A DNA stretch of 64,000 nt from Lachnospiraceae bacterium NSJ-143 (GCA_022867625.1 JALIFM010000001.1:434001-498000); one strand, 5' to 3'; positions 1 to 8,892 are shown, counted from the first letter of the stretch. A program made the numbers and translations. Notes: generated from the sequence alone by a model not told the origin.

Positions 1-1
1 A

Positions 2-193
2 AAACTGATAAATGAAGACGGTGACTCGGGATATGCCTATTACTGTCTTCATAAGCTCAGGATTATGCCTTCAGAATACGCTGCGCTTGACAGCCAAGAA
101 AAGGCTTTTGTTATAGCCGCCATACAGATTAAGGCGGAAAATGACAGGAAAGCCCAGAGGGATGCCAAAAGCAAGTCCAGAAGAAAGAGGTGA
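2..193 (+). CDS. C-terminal part of a phage tail assembly chaperone-like protein (partial)
   Basis: An open frame enters from the left edge and ends at a TGA at 191-193, giving 63 residues of C-terminus. The tail is highly charged (many K, R, E, D) and contains a DSQEKAFVIAAIQIKAEN-type helix. Small proteins of this kind sit directly before the tape measure gene in many Firmicutes phages and often form the frameshifted second part of the tail assembly chaperone. The position just before the tape measure gene supports that reading, but the start and any slippery site are outside the window. The function is inferred from position and composition only. Confidence 0.5.
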   Translation, partial: KLINEDGDSGYAYYCLHKLRIMPSEYAALDSQEKAFVIAAIQIKAENDRKAQRDAKSKSRRKR

Positions 194-229
194 CAGCTTT
201 TGGAAAAAATAATCAATTATGTATTAGGG

Positions 230-262
230 ATAAGCGTTCGGTTTACGGACGCTTATTATTTT
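230..262 (+). terminator. Hairpin with T-rich tail before the tape measure gene
   Basis: An 11-bp stem (ATAAGCGTTCG with CGGACGCTTAT, one G-U pair) closes a GTTTA loop and is followed by TATTTTTATAA. It lies inside what should be one late operon and could be a partial terminator that sets tape-measure mRNA level. Confidence 0.6.
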
Positions 263-282
263 TATAAACAGGAGGTGAGGAT

Positions 283-2331
283 ATGTCATTAATTAAGGAG
301 TCGGTATCAGTCAGTCTGGTGGATAATATCTCGGCCAACTTGGTAGGTATAAACAATTCTGTGGAGCAGACCATAAATCACTTCAATGATTTGAGTACTA
401 CTATCAATAATACAGAAAACAGCTTTACCAATATAAACAAAAATATAAAAAATACAGAAAACCACTTTAACAGAATAAAGAATACCATAAATAATAGCGT
501 CGATAACTCAGTACACAATATCAGCAATATAGGCACCGCAATAGATGAATCATTTAATGCAACAAACATAAACGCGACAATAGGCACTATACAGGTTATG
601 AACGACGAGGCAAAAAAGAGCAAATCGATTTTTGAAGAATTCGCCGGGTGTGTTGAGACTATAAAAGTCGGTTTTGGAAAGCTCAAACAGCTGGCGGATA
701 TTTCTGACCAGATGACTGCTAATACAACTAAACTGGACGCCATGAATGATGGTGTAAATACTACACAGGAGCTTCAGGACAAGGTGTTTGCCTCTGCCAG
801 AAGGTCGGGTATGGCCTTTGACAGTATGGTGGGTTCGGTTTCCGGTCTTTCACAGGCAACGGGAGGACTGTTTTCAAATGACGAGGCCATACAGTTTACA
901 GAAAACCTGAGCAAGCTGTATTCAATGGCGGGAACGGGGCAGGATGAAATGACAGCAGGTATGTCACAGTTTGCGCAGGCTATGGGAAGCGGCTCTATTG
1001 GACTTGACGAACTGAATTCCGTTCCGGGGCTTATGGAAGCAATAGCAAATGGAGCCGGAGTGCCTGCTGAGAAAATAGCTGAAATGGCAACTGCCGGAAG
1101 GCTCAGTGCTGACGCGGTAAAGGGGTCGCTGCTTAATGCTACATCAGAAATAAACAGCGGCTTTCAGGAAACGCCTGCAACATGGGCATCAGTACTTACA
1201 ATGATGAAAGATGATTTGCTGCAGTTTTTTGCGCCTATACTTCAGATTGTAAACGCCGGAGCCCAGTTTATAAGGGACAACTGGGCCGCTATAGAACCGG
1301 TGTTTTTTGGAGCGGCAATAGCTGTTGGCATTTTCGCGGCGGCCATGGGCATAGCGGCCCTTGTAACATCCGGATTTTTTGTCACATTGCTTACAAATCC
1401 GCTCACAGGTATTGCCATACTTATAGCGCTTGTGGCCATGGATATATATAAGCTGATACAGTCAGTGGGAGGGCTGCAAAACGCTTGGGAGATAATGACG
1501 ACATTTTTGCAGCTGCGTATGCTTGTTGTCAAAGCCTCTGTTATGGAGGGTATATATTACATGCTTGGGCTTTTTGACAAGCTGACTATTAAGGTTTTTA
1601 CCGCAGCGGTAGCGATTGCCAACCACCTTGGAGATTTGAAGGTAAGCGTTCTCACAACTCTACAGGATATGGTAAATGGTGCAATAGATATAATCAACTG
1701 GTTTATCGAAAAGATTAATACTATACCGGGAGTAAATATCGAGGCTGTGGAGAAGGTTACATTTGCAGCCAGTGCTGCCGCGGAAAATGAGGCTGAAAAA
1801 GCGGCAAGAAATAACTGGCTTAACAGCAAAAAAACTGATGCAGCCGCAAAGGAAGCTGAAAGGGCCGCGGATTTGGCGAACCTGAATGCTCTGGTTGATG
1901 AGCAGACAGCCAGATTAAACAATATGGTAAACAGTATGAAGGCCGAAGCAGCCAAGGATGACGGAACAGGTATTGCCGGAGGCTATGATGTAAGCTTTGG
2001 TTCAGAAGCTGCCGCAGGAGCTGATTATACAGTTCAGTCAGGCGGAGGCGGTATACAGCAGAATTTAAATAATAATGTGGCCAATATTGCAAATAACACT
2101 GCCAATACATCTGACGGAGTTGCCGGTACAGAGGAGGAGCTCAAGTATATTAAGGATTTGGCGGAACAGGAAGCTATAAACAGGTTTACAACTGCGGAAA
2201 TTAAAGTCGACTTTTCCAATACTGCCAATGTAAACAGCAATATGGACATTGATGGTGTTATGAACAGATTTAAAACAGAGCTTGAGGAAGCGGTTTACTC
2301 AACAGCCGAGGAGGTGCATATGGTTGTATAA
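283..2331 (+). CDS. Phage tail tape measure protein
   Basis: This protein sets tail length and is packed inside the tail tube. It has 682 residues. The N-terminal ~110 residues are Asn/Ser-rich and predicted helical. A region at about residues 120-310 (with QATGGLFSNDEA and AGVPAEKIAEMA segments) matches the tape measure N-terminal domain family. Hydrophobic stretches follow at about residues 340-395, and the C-terminal half is Ala-rich coiled coil. The start is the ATG at 283, preceded by a strong AGGAGGTGAG site. The length is short for a tape measure, so the tail should be short. Its position between the chaperone-like protein and the LysM tail protein matches the PBSX order (XkdO). Confidence 0.9.
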   Translation: MSLIKESVSVSLVDNISANLVGINNSVEQTINHFNDLSTTINNTENSFTNINKNIKNTENHFNRIKNTINNSVDNSVHNISNIGTAIDESFNATNINATIGTIQVMNDEAKKSKSIFEEFAGCVETIKVGFGKLKQLADISDQMTANTTKLDAMNDGVNTTQELQDKVFASARRSGMAFDSMVGSVSGLSQATGGLFSNDEAIQFTENLSKLYSMAGTGQDEMTAGMSQFAQAMGSGSIGLDELNSVPGLMEAIANGAGVPAEKIAEMATAGRLSADAVKGSLLNATSEINSGFQETPATWASVLTMMKDDLLQFFAPILQIVNAGAQFIRDNWAAIEPVFFGAAIAVGIFAAAMGIAALVTSGFFVTLLTNPLTGIAILIALVAMDIYKLIQSVGGLQNAWEIMTTFLQLRMLVVKASVMEGIYYMLGLFDKLTIKVFTAAVAIANHLGDLKVSVLTTLQDMVNGAIDIINWFIEKINTIPGVNIEAVEKVTFAASAAAENEAEKAARNNWLNSKKTDAAAKEAERAADLANLNALVDEQTARLNNMVNSMKAEAAKDDGTGIAGGYDVSFGSEAAAGADYTVQSGGGGIQQNLNNNVANIANNTANTSDGVAGTEEELKYIKDLAEQEAINRFTTAEIKVDFSNTANVNSNMDIDGVMNRFKTELEEAVYSTAEEVHMVV

Positions 2332-3022
2332 ATTTCAGTTAGGGGATATGGTGCTGCCGGTTGCGCCATCTAAATTTTCTATAAAAATAGGCAACAGCAA
2401 CAAAACAATGGAGCTTATTGACGGCAGTGAAATAAATTTTTTGAGAGAGCCTAAGCTGACAGAATTCAGTTTCGAGTTTCTCATTCCGTCGGTGTATTAC
2501 CCGTTTGCCCAATACCAGAGCCATGCCGAGGGTTTTAAAGTGGAAAAAATGGCAGACAATAAATACTTTATATCGCCGGAATATTATACCACAATGCTCA
2601 AGAAATATAAAACTGAGAAAAAGCCTGTCAGCTTTCAGGTGACACGCGTTCTGCCAAACGGCAAAGAATATCTGAAAGGTGAGTCTATACAGGTTTCCAT
2701 TGAGGATTATTCGCTTACAGAGTCTGCCAGTGACGGTTTTGATATAACCGCCAGTGTCTCCCTTAAATATTATAACGCTGTGGTATCGGCAAAGAACAGG
2801 ATTGTTGAAAATGAGGAAGGAGAAAAAGAGGTTAAAACCGAGACAGAAAGGCCTGACAGCAAGGAGGAGCCGCAGAGCTACACGGTAAAAAGTGGAGACT
2901 CCCTCTGGGCAATCTGCAAAGCTAATCTGGGTGACGGCTCTAAATGCTGGGATATAGCTAAAAAAAACAATATCCAGAACCCTAACCTTATTTATCCGGG
3001 GCAGGTGATTAAATTTGATTAA
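2324..3022 (+). CDS. xkdP: XkdP-like LysM tail protein
   Basis: The protein has 232 residues. The N-terminal part resembles the XkdP family of PBSX-type tails, and a C-terminal LysM motif (about residues 185-231, from QSYTVKSGDSLWAI to YPGQVIKF) should bind peptidoglycan or help baseplate assembly. I place the start at TTG 2324: it lies 9 nt after AGGAGG (2309-2314) and gives an MYKFQLGDMVLPVAPSK start that fits the family. A TTG at 2282 is also in frame but would overlap the tape measure gene by 50 bp. The chosen start overlaps the tape measure stop by 8 bp, a spacing repeated down this operon. Confidence 0.85.
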   Translation: MYKFQLGDMVLPVAPSKFSIKIGNSNKTMELIDGSEINFLREPKLTEFSFEFLIPSVYYPFAQYQSHAEGFKVEKMADNKYFISPEYYTTMLKKYKTEKKPVSFQVTRVLPNGKEYLKGESIQVSIEDYSLTESASDGFDITASVSLKYYNAVVSAKNRIVENEEGEKEVKTETERPDSKEEPQSYTVKSGDSLWAICKANLGDGSKCWDIAKKNNIQNPNLIYPGQVIKFD

Positions 3023-3971
3023 TTTATCAATAGAAAATGAGGGCTATACGTATAATCCTCCTGTACTGGACGGAATTAAGTGGTCTACCGAACGACAGGG
3101 AGTACCGGGAAAGCTTACATTCGAGGTTGTTAAAAATGGAGACCTCAATTTTCAGGAAGGTAATCCTGTTAAGCTCTATGTAGACGAAAAACCGGTTTTT
3201 TTTGGGTTTGTGTTCCAAAAGAAACGTGACAAGGGCGAAACCATAAGCGTTACGGCCTATGACCAGCTCAGATACCTGAAAAATAAGGATACATATGTGT
3301 ATGAGAACAAAAAGGCTTCCGAGTTTATAGAGATGATAGCCAAGGATGTGGGACTTACATGCGGTGAGATTGCCGATACGGAGTATGTGATTGAAAATGA
3401 TATACAGGATAACAAGACGTTTTTTGACATGATTCAGGATACATTGGATACAACACTTAAAAACACAAAGAAAATTTTTGTGCTCTATGACAATTTTGGA
3501 AAGCTGACACTTAAAAATATTGAAGATATGAAGGTAAATTATATTGTTATGCCTGCGACAGCTGAAAATTTTGACTACTCAACAAGTATCGACGGGGAGA
3601 CATATAATCAGATAAAGCTTTCCTACGATAACAAAGAAACCGGAAAGAGGGATATCTATATAGCCATGCACTCGGAAAATATCAATAAATGGGGGCTTTT
3701 GCAGATGTATGAGAAGGTGCAAAGCGGTACAGGAATACCGGACAGAGCCCTTGCCATGCTTTCCCTCTATAACCGCAAGTCAAGGAGCCTCTCAATAAAA
3801 AACGCACTTGGTGATTTGGATGTAAGAGCCGGAAGCAGTGTGGGTGTTGCACTCAACCTTGGGGATATTGAGGTGAACAGCTTTTTTATCTGTGAAAAGG
3901 TTACACACACATTTAAGGGCGATATGCACCTTATGGATTTATCTCTGAGAGGAAGTGATTTTATTGTCTGA
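3015..3971 (+). CDS. xkdQ: XkdQ-like baseplate hub protein (gpD/gp27-like)
   Basis: The protein has 318 residues and resembles XkdQ and late-control gpD-type hub proteins, which form the trimeric base of the tail tube and hold the spike. Beta-rich segments such as NPVKLYVDEKPVFFGFV and ISVTAYDQLRYLKN are typical of this fold. The start is TTG 3015, behind AGGTGA, and overlaps the previous stop by 8 bp. It lies between the LysM tail protein and the spike-region protein, as in PBSX. Confidence 0.85.
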   Translation: MINLSIENEGYTYNPPVLDGIKWSTERQGVPGKLTFEVVKNGDLNFQEGNPVKLYVDEKPVFFGFVFQKKRDKGETISVTAYDQLRYLKNKDTYVYENKKASEFIEMIAKDVGLTCGEIADTEYVIENDIQDNKTFFDMIQDTLDTTLKNTKKIFVLYDNFGKLTLKNIEDMKVNYIVMPATAENFDYSTSIDGETYNQIKLSYDNKETGKRDIYIAMHSENINKWGLLQMYEKVQSGTGIPDRALAMLSLYNRKSRSLSIKNALGDLDVRAGSSVGVALNLGDIEVNSFFICEKVTHTFKGDMHLMDLSLRGSDFIV

Positions 3972-4374
3972 GATGGCACAGTTTATTAAAAAGCTTGCGG
4001 CTGACCAGTATGAGTCCGGAAAGCCGGCGGCTGTAATGGTAGGTACGGTTTTGTCAAATCCACCGCTTAAAATACAGGTTGACCAGAAGCTTACCCTTAC
4101 AGAGCCTTTTCTGATTTTAACAAAATCGGTCGTTGATTATTCGGTCAATATGACAGTGGACCATACTACCGAGCCTATTACCCACAGCCACAGCTATACT
4201 GATGACGGATATTCAAAAACAACCGGCACGTATACCCACAGCCACAAATATACAGGCACCAAGAAATTTACTGTACATAACGGACTTAAGGCCGGGGATA
4301 AGGTTATTCTTTTGAGGGTTCAGGGCGGAAAGAAATATGTTGTCCTTGATGTGATAGGAGGCGGTACAGTTTGA
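3964..4374 (+). CDS. xkdR: XkdR-like spike-region protein (DUF2577 family)
   Basis: This small protein of 136 residues has an OB-like N-terminal half (VGTVLSNPPLKIQVDQKLTL) and ends with a GLKAGDKVILLRVQGGKKYVVL segment. DUF2577/XkdR proteins of this size and position belong to the baseplate spike region. A middle HSHSY..THSHKY stretch is His-rich and could bind a metal. Candidate starts are GTG 3955, TTG 3964 and ATG 3973. I choose TTG 3964 because it sits 8 nt after GGAAG and reproduces the 8-bp overlap seen at other junctions. Confidence 0.75.
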   Translation: MSEMAQFIKKLAADQYESGKPAAVMVGTVLSNPPLKIQVDQKLTLTEPFLILTKSVVDYSVNMTVDHTTEPITHSHSYTDDGYSKTTGTYTHSHKYTGTKKFTVHNGLKAGDKVILLRVQGGKKYVVLDVIGGGTV

Positions 4375-4772
4375 TTCCAAAGTATAATGAGGATTTTATA
4401 AGTGTGTTTAAAAAGCATAAAGAGCCTTCAAGAACATATGAAATGGATACTGACAGAAAGCTTATACGCGGTTTTTGTGATGGTGTGGATTCTGTAAAGC
4501 AGGCTGTTTACAAGATATTGAAAACTGAAAGATATGACTGGCTTATTTACAGCTTTAACTATGGCGTTGAGTTAAAAGAGCTGTTTGGAAAACAGATGAC
4601 TTATGTCACGCCAAAAATAAAAAGCCGTATATCAGAAGCGCTGGTGCAGGATGACAGAATAAAAGAAGTAAAGGATTTTTCATTTGAAAAGAAAAAGAAT
4701 ACGCTTTCAGTCGAGTTCACTGTAGTCAGCACTGAAGGCAGTTTTGAAAGTGGGGTGGAAATAAATGTATGA
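4371..4772 (+). CDS. xkdS: XkdS-like baseplate wedge protein (DUF2634, gp25-like)
   Basis: The protein has 133 residues. The segment RKLIRGFCDGVDSVKQAVYKILKTERYDWLIYSFNYGVEL is typical of XkdS/DUF2634, the Gram-positive counterpart of the gp25 wedge and sheath-initiator proteins. The start is TTG 4371, 8-9 nt after AGGAGGCGG, and overlaps the previous stop by 4 bp. It lies directly before the baseplate J-like gene, the usual order. Confidence 0.85.
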   Translation: MIPKYNEDFISVFKKHKEPSRTYEMDTDRKLIRGFCDGVDSVKQAVYKILKTERYDWLIYSFNYGVELKELFGKQMTYVTPKIKSRISEALVQDDRIKEVKDFSFEKKKNTLSVEFTVVSTEGSFESGVEINV

Positions 4773-5829
4773 GGGAATGACTTTTGATTTTATATTGGAG
4801 AAAATGCTTAAAAATGTGCCTAAGGACATTGATAAGCGAGAGGGCAGCATTATCTATGATGCTGTCGCTCCTGCGGCTGCTGAGCTTGCACAGCTTTATA
4901 TTGAGCTTGATTGTGTACTGACTGAAACGTTTGCAGATACAGCAGGAAGGCAGTATCTGGTTATGAGGGCCGCTGAAAGAGGCATTGAGCCTTACAGCTC
5001 GGCTAAGGCGGTATGCAGGGCGGTTTTTAATATAGATATACCCATAGGTTCAAGATTTAGCCTTGACAAGTTTAATTATACGGCAACAGAGCTTATAAGC
5101 AGTGATGACCACAGCTATAAGCTTGAGTGTGAGACTGCCGGCAGGGAACCAAACGGCTTTACGGGCACGCTTGTGCCGATACAGTATTTAGAAGGCCTTG
5201 AAACCGCTGAAATAACTGAGGTTATAATACCTGGTGAGGATGAAGAAGAAACCGAGGCTTTTAGAAAGAGATATTTCAATTCTTTAAGCTCACAGTCATT
5301 TGGAGGAAATGTGATTGAGTATAAACAGAAGGTTTCCGCAGTGCAGGGAGTAGGCGGCGTTAAGGTTTATCCGGTCTGGAACGGCGGCGGCACTGTTAAA
5401 GTAGTTATCACAGATTCTGAAAACAAAAAGCCAAGCGCGGAGCTTATAAATTCGGTTCAGACAACGGTTGACCCTGAGCAAAACCATGGTGAAGGCATGG
5501 GTATTGCACCTATAGGACATATAGTTACCGTTGAGGGAGTAACTGAAACTGCAATAAATTTGGTGTTTAATATTTCACTTGCTGAGGAGTGGACATGGGA
5601 AGACATAAAGCCGCACATAGAGGAAGTCATTGACAAATATTTTACAGAATTAAATTCCAGCTGGGATGAAAGCGGTAATATAATTGTGCGTATAAGCCAG
5701 CTGGAAAGCCGCATACTTGAACTGGTGGGCATTGTGGACATAGCTGACACAACAATAAACGGAGAGGCGAAAAACTATATTGCCGATGAGAATTCGATAT
5801 TGGTGAGGGGAAGTGTGTCGAATGCTTAA
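4765..5829 (+). CDS. xkdT: Baseplate J-like protein (XkdT)
   Basis: The protein has 354 residues. It has the baseplate J layout: an N-terminal helical part (DIDKREGSIIYDAVAPAAAELAQLY), a middle domain with EEETEAFRKRYFNSLSSQSFGGN, and a C-terminal part ending near LVGIVDIADTTINGEAKN. Baseplate J proteins form the wedges that join hub and fibres and drive sheath contraction. This gene is the main evidence that the tail is contractile. The start is ATG 4765, with an 8-bp overlap with xkdS. Confidence 0.92.
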   Translation: MYEGMTFDFILEKMLKNVPKDIDKREGSIIYDAVAPAAAELAQLYIELDCVLTETFADTAGRQYLVMRAAERGIEPYSSAKAVCRAVFNIDIPIGSRFSLDKFNYTATELISSDDHSYKLECETAGREPNGFTGTLVPIQYLEGLETAEITEVIIPGEDEEETEAFRKRYFNSLSSQSFGGNVIEYKQKVSAVQGVGGVKVYPVWNGGGTVKVVITDSENKKPSAELINSVQTTVDPEQNHGEGMGIAPIGHIVTVEGVTETAINLVFNISLAEEWTWEDIKPHIEEVIDKYFTELNSSWDESGNIIVRISQLESRILELVGIVDIADTTINGEAKNYIADENSILVRGSVSNA

Positions 5830-6478
5830 AGCTGTAGACATAGGAATATACCAGCCGGACGTAATACGGGATTACAGGGAATTTAAAGTTTTGTCCGAAG
5901 TGGAATCACAGATTTTAACTAAGGCGTGGAGTGATGCAAACAATGTTTTACTTGACCAGTTTATAGAGACATTAACGGAAAACGGCTGTAGAAGATGGGA
6001 AAGGATACTGGCTATCGCGCCCAAGGGCACAGACAGCCTTGAGGTGAGGCAGTTCAGAATTAAGGCAAGACTTAATGAGGAGCTGCCGTATACATGGCGC
6101 GCCCTTGTGAATGTTCTTGACAATCTCTGCGGTAAAGGGATGTATGAGATAACGCTTTACAATAACGAGTACCGGCTGAAGATACTTATTGAGCTGACTG
6201 TCAAGAAAATGTTTGATGAGGTAAAAGAAACCGTTAAACGCATGATACCGGCAAACCTGATACTGGACGTTGAACTGAGATACAACCAGCACAGTTTGTT
6301 TCTGTCTGTCATACATCGCAGAATGTCGCCTTATACCCACAGGGAGCTGAGGGAGGAAGTGATTGACTTCAGCAGGGAATTCAGGCTCCATGCCGATTTT
6401 GAGGGTTATATGCATGAGGGGCTTGAAGGGTATTACCAAGACGAAATAAGAAAACTGAACAGAGAAGGAGGAATTTAA
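5822..6478 (+). CDS. xkdU: XkdU-like baseplate/tail protein (YmfQ, DUF2313)
   Basis: The protein has 218 residues and a family-typical N-terminus (MLKAVDIGIYQPDVI) followed by ENGCRRWERILAI. DUF2313/YmfQ proteins link the baseplate to the fibre module. A GTG at 5813 is in frame, but ATG 5822 lies about 10 nt after AGGGGAAG and again gives the 8-bp overlap with the upstream gene. The stop is followed at once by the first fibre gene. Confidence 0.82.
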   Translation: MLKAVDIGIYQPDVIRDYREFKVLSEVESQILTKAWSDANNVLLDQFIETLTENGCRRWERILAIAPKGTDSLEVRQFRIKARLNEELPYTWRALVNVLDNLCGKGMYEITLYNNEYRLKILIELTVKKMFDEVKETVKRMIPANLILDVELRYNQHSLFLSVIHRRMSPYTHRELREEVIDFSREFRLHADFEGYMHEGLEGYYQDEIRKLNREGGI

Positions 6479-7117
6479 ATGGCTGACTATACAGATAATT
6501 ATAATCTGATTAAGCCCTCGCAGGAGGACTTTTATAATGTGGACGACTTTAATGCCAATGCGGATATAATAGACAAAACGATAAAGGCTCTTTCAGAAAC
6601 AGCTGGCTCAGCTCTGCCGGCTTCAAGCTATACAGCAGCTGATGTGCTGGCAAAAATAAAGACAGTGGACGGCAGCGGAAGCGGCCTTGACGCTGATTTC
6701 TTCAAAGGGCAGTCTGTTATACCTGTAGCTAATGGCGGCACAGGAGCGACAACAGTAGCTACGGCAAGGAATGCATTGGGGCTGGGAAATACAACTGGAG
6801 CTTTGCCAATAGCAAATGGCGGTACAGGGGCTACAGCTGTGGCGGCAGCAAGGACAAATTTAGGTGTGGCTTACGGAACGGCAGCAGGCACAGTGTGTCA
6901 GGGCAACGATTCACGTCTTTCAAACGCAAGGACACCTACAGCGCACAATCAGGCGGCAGGCACTATAACAGCGGGAACATTTCCGGGGCAGGTAGTGGCT
7001 AACTCAAATACTGCATACACTACTGCGCAGGTCAGGAATATACAGGCCTCAACAACAGATTTGACAGCTGGAACTTCTGCGCTGGCTAATGGAAATATAT
7101 ATGTTGTGTATGAGTAA
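6479..7117 (+). CDS. Tail fibre protein with NGGTGAT repeats
   Basis: The protein has 212 residues. Residues 1-40 (ADYTDNYNLIKPSQEDFYNV) form an attachment domain shared with the fibre gene at 7845. The middle has two copies of a fibre-shaft repeat, VANGGTGATTVATARNALG and IANGGTGATAVAAARTNLG, common in tail fibres. No receptor-binding tip is recognisable, so it may be a short shaft that carries the glycine-rich protein encoded next. The start ATG is behind AGAAGGAGGAAT and abuts the xkdU stop. Confidence 0.82.
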   Translation: MADYTDNYNLIKPSQEDFYNVDDFNANADIIDKTIKALSETAGSALPASSYTAADVLAKIKTVDGSGSGLDADFFKGQSVIPVANGGTGATTVATARNALGLGNTTGALPIANGGTGATAVAAARTNLGVAYGTAAGTVCQGNDSRLSNARTPTAHNQAAGTITAGTFPGQVVANSNTAYTTAQVRNIQASTTDLTAGTSALANGNIYVVYE

Positions 7118-7129
7118 GGGGTGATATAT

Positions 7130-7831
7130 ATGACAGGCGTGTATATTGGCATAGGAGGAAAAGCCAGAAAAGTAAAAAACATGTATGTTGGAATTGGCGG
7201 AACTGCCAGAAAGATTAAAAGGGCATATATTGGAGTAAACGGAAAAGCAAGGCTGTTTTATAAATTCCAGCTTGATACTACACAATGGGTATTTACAAGC
7301 GATGGAGTGTTTACGGTCCCGGCAACAGGAAAATATACGGTTGAAATCCACGGCGGAGGTGGAGGAGGCGGAGGCAAATGGAGCGGCTGGACAAGTGGAC
7401 AAGTTGAATACCATGGTGGTGGCGGCGGCGGCGGAAGCGGAGAGATTTATACGCTGTCGCTTATAAGCGGCACGCAGTACAATATAACAATAGGTTCTGG
7501 CGGGCGCAGCGGAATTAATAGCAGTGACGGAAGCGGTGGCAGCAGCGGAAGCAGCGGCGGTACAAGTTGGTTTGGAGAATATTTCTGTGACGGCGGAAGC
7601 GGAGGAGATAGAGCATCGTCAAGCAGAGGAGGTTCAGGCGGAAGCCGTTCGGGCTCTCTTGCCAAATCAGGCGGAAGCGGTTCAGGAAGTGATGACCCTG
7701 TTGTAGGCTCAGGTGGCAGCGGCGGCTGTACTATACCCGGAGGATATGGATACGGTGGTGACGGAGGTGGATACGGAAACCCCGAATCAGGAACACAGGG
7801 CGCAGTGATAATTAAGGTTATAGAGTATTAA
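7130..7831 (+). CDS. Glycine-rich tail adhesin with N-terminal tandem repeats
   Basis: The protein has 233 residues. Residues 4-45 are three tandem 14-residue repeats (YIGIGGKARKVK, YVGIGGTARKIK, YIGVNGKARLFY) encoded by three 42-bp units at 7139-7264. A short beta segment (WVFTSDGVFTVPATGKYTVEIHG) leads into about 150 residues with long Gly and Gly-Ser runs. This matches glycine-rich tip domains of phage adhesins, which can fold as polyglycine-II sandwiches whose loops bind receptors. A GTG at 7121 is possible, but ATG 7130 has better spacing from AAGGGGTGAT. Receptor binding is inferred. Confidence 0.75.
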   Translation: MTGVYIGIGGKARKVKNMYVGIGGTARKIKRAYIGVNGKARLFYKFQLDTTQWVFTSDGVFTVPATGKYTVEIHGGGGGGGGKWSGWTSGQVEYHGGGGGGGSGEIYTLSLISGTQYNITIGSGGRSGINSSDGSGGSSGSSGGTSWFGEYFCDGGSGGDRASSSRGGSGGSRSGSLAKSGGSGSGSDDPVVGSGGSGGCTIPGGYGYGGDGGGYGNPESGTQGAVIIKVIEY

Positions 7832-7844
7832 ATGGAGGTGTACA

Positions 7845-8879
7845 ATGGCTGAATATACAGCAAACTACAGGCTTAAAAAACCGGAAAGAACAGACTATTA
7901 TAATGTAGCCGATTTCAATTCAAATTCGGATATCATTGATAAATATGTCAAACAGAATTTAGATGAAAGCAAAAGCTATACAGACAGTAAAAATACTGAG
8001 GCGGTAGCGGAAGCAACTACATATACAGATAGTAAAATTACTGAAACAAAGGACTGGGCAGTAAATACATTCATTAATCCTAATTTATTAATTAACGGAG
8101 ATTTTCAGGTATGGCAGAGAGGAGAAAGTTTTTCAGGAGGTGTTTTAAAATACACGGCTGACCGTTGGCAAATGGGTTGGGGTACGGACGTTGATATAAC
8201 AGTTGAAAAGGTTGATAATGGCATTAAAGTATCCTCAAACGTTGCCTCAGCATCGCCGATTAGACAGTATATTGAAAATCCCGAAAGACTTGCCGGTAAA
8301 ACACTTACATTAAGTTTTGAAATTGCAGAAACCACCGGAACAGTTAATGTTTATTATAATGCGGGTTCTAGTATACAATTAGGTTCGGTGTCAGAGGTAG
8401 GTGTTCATTCGTTTACATTCACTTGCCCGTCAAGCGTTACTAAACTTTGTATATTTTTACAGACACCTAGCACAGCAATAAGTAGTTTTGTTTTAAAATG
8501 GACAAAACTGGAATTAGGTTCTGTAGCAACGCCTTTTGTACCGAGACTATATGGGGAGGAACTGGCGCTGTGCCAGAGGTATAATTTTGTCAGCAATTCC
8601 AGCATACGAATACGTACAGCCGGAGTCAATTCCAGTGAAATCTATTTTTTTGTACCGCTGCCAAATTCTATGAGGATTAACCCTACTGTGCCGGCAACGG
8701 AAACTGGCAAAATCAGTGTAGCAACATTATCGGGCGGAACTGTATCCGGATTTGCGCAAACGGCAGAATGGCTAAATGGCAACGGCATATTTTTGCGTTA
8801 CACGAAAACTGCTCACGGGCTTAGCGACGCCCACTTAGTTATAGATGCGGGAGCGGTTTTTGACGCTGAAATATATTAA
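7845..8879 (+). CDS. Tail fibre/receptor-binding protein with carbohydrate-binding-like domain
   Basis: The protein has 344 residues. Residues 1-40 (AEYTANYRLKKPERTDYYNV) are paralogous to the head of the fibre at 6479. A helical linker with YTDSK repeats follows. From about residue 85 there is a jelly-roll-like domain opening with NLLINGDFQVWQRG and a later LELGSVATPFVPRLYGEELALCQRYN motif, both typical of phage proteins that bind surface glycans. The C-terminus (about 245-344) is probably the variable tip. The start ATG follows AATGGAGGTGTAC. Confidence 0.8.
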   Translation: MAEYTANYRLKKPERTDYYNVADFNSNSDIIDKYVKQNLDESKSYTDSKNTEAVAEATTYTDSKITETKDWAVNTFINPNLLINGDFQVWQRGESFSGGVLKYTADRWQMGWGTDVDITVEKVDNGIKVSSNVASASPIRQYIENPERLAGKTLTLSFEIAETTGTVNVYYNAGSSIQLGSVSEVGVHSFTFTCPSSVTKLCIFLQTPSTAISSFVLKWTKLELGSVATPFVPRLYGEELALCQRYNFVSNSSIRIRTAGVNSSEIYFFVPLPNSMRINPTVPATETGKISVATLSGGTVSGFAQTAEWLNGNGIFLRYTKTAHGLSDAHLVIDAGAVFDAEIY

Positions 8880-8892
8880 GGGTGGCGATAAA

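Noticed and set aside
5972-6439. 155-residue open frame on the minus strand
   Set aside because: It is a shadow of the xkdU coding frame, with no ribosome site and no plausible protein features.
7447-7706. Pro/Leu-rich and Ala/Glu-rich open frames around the glycine-rich gene
   Set aside because: They are translations of the GGX repeats in other frames and carry no start signals.
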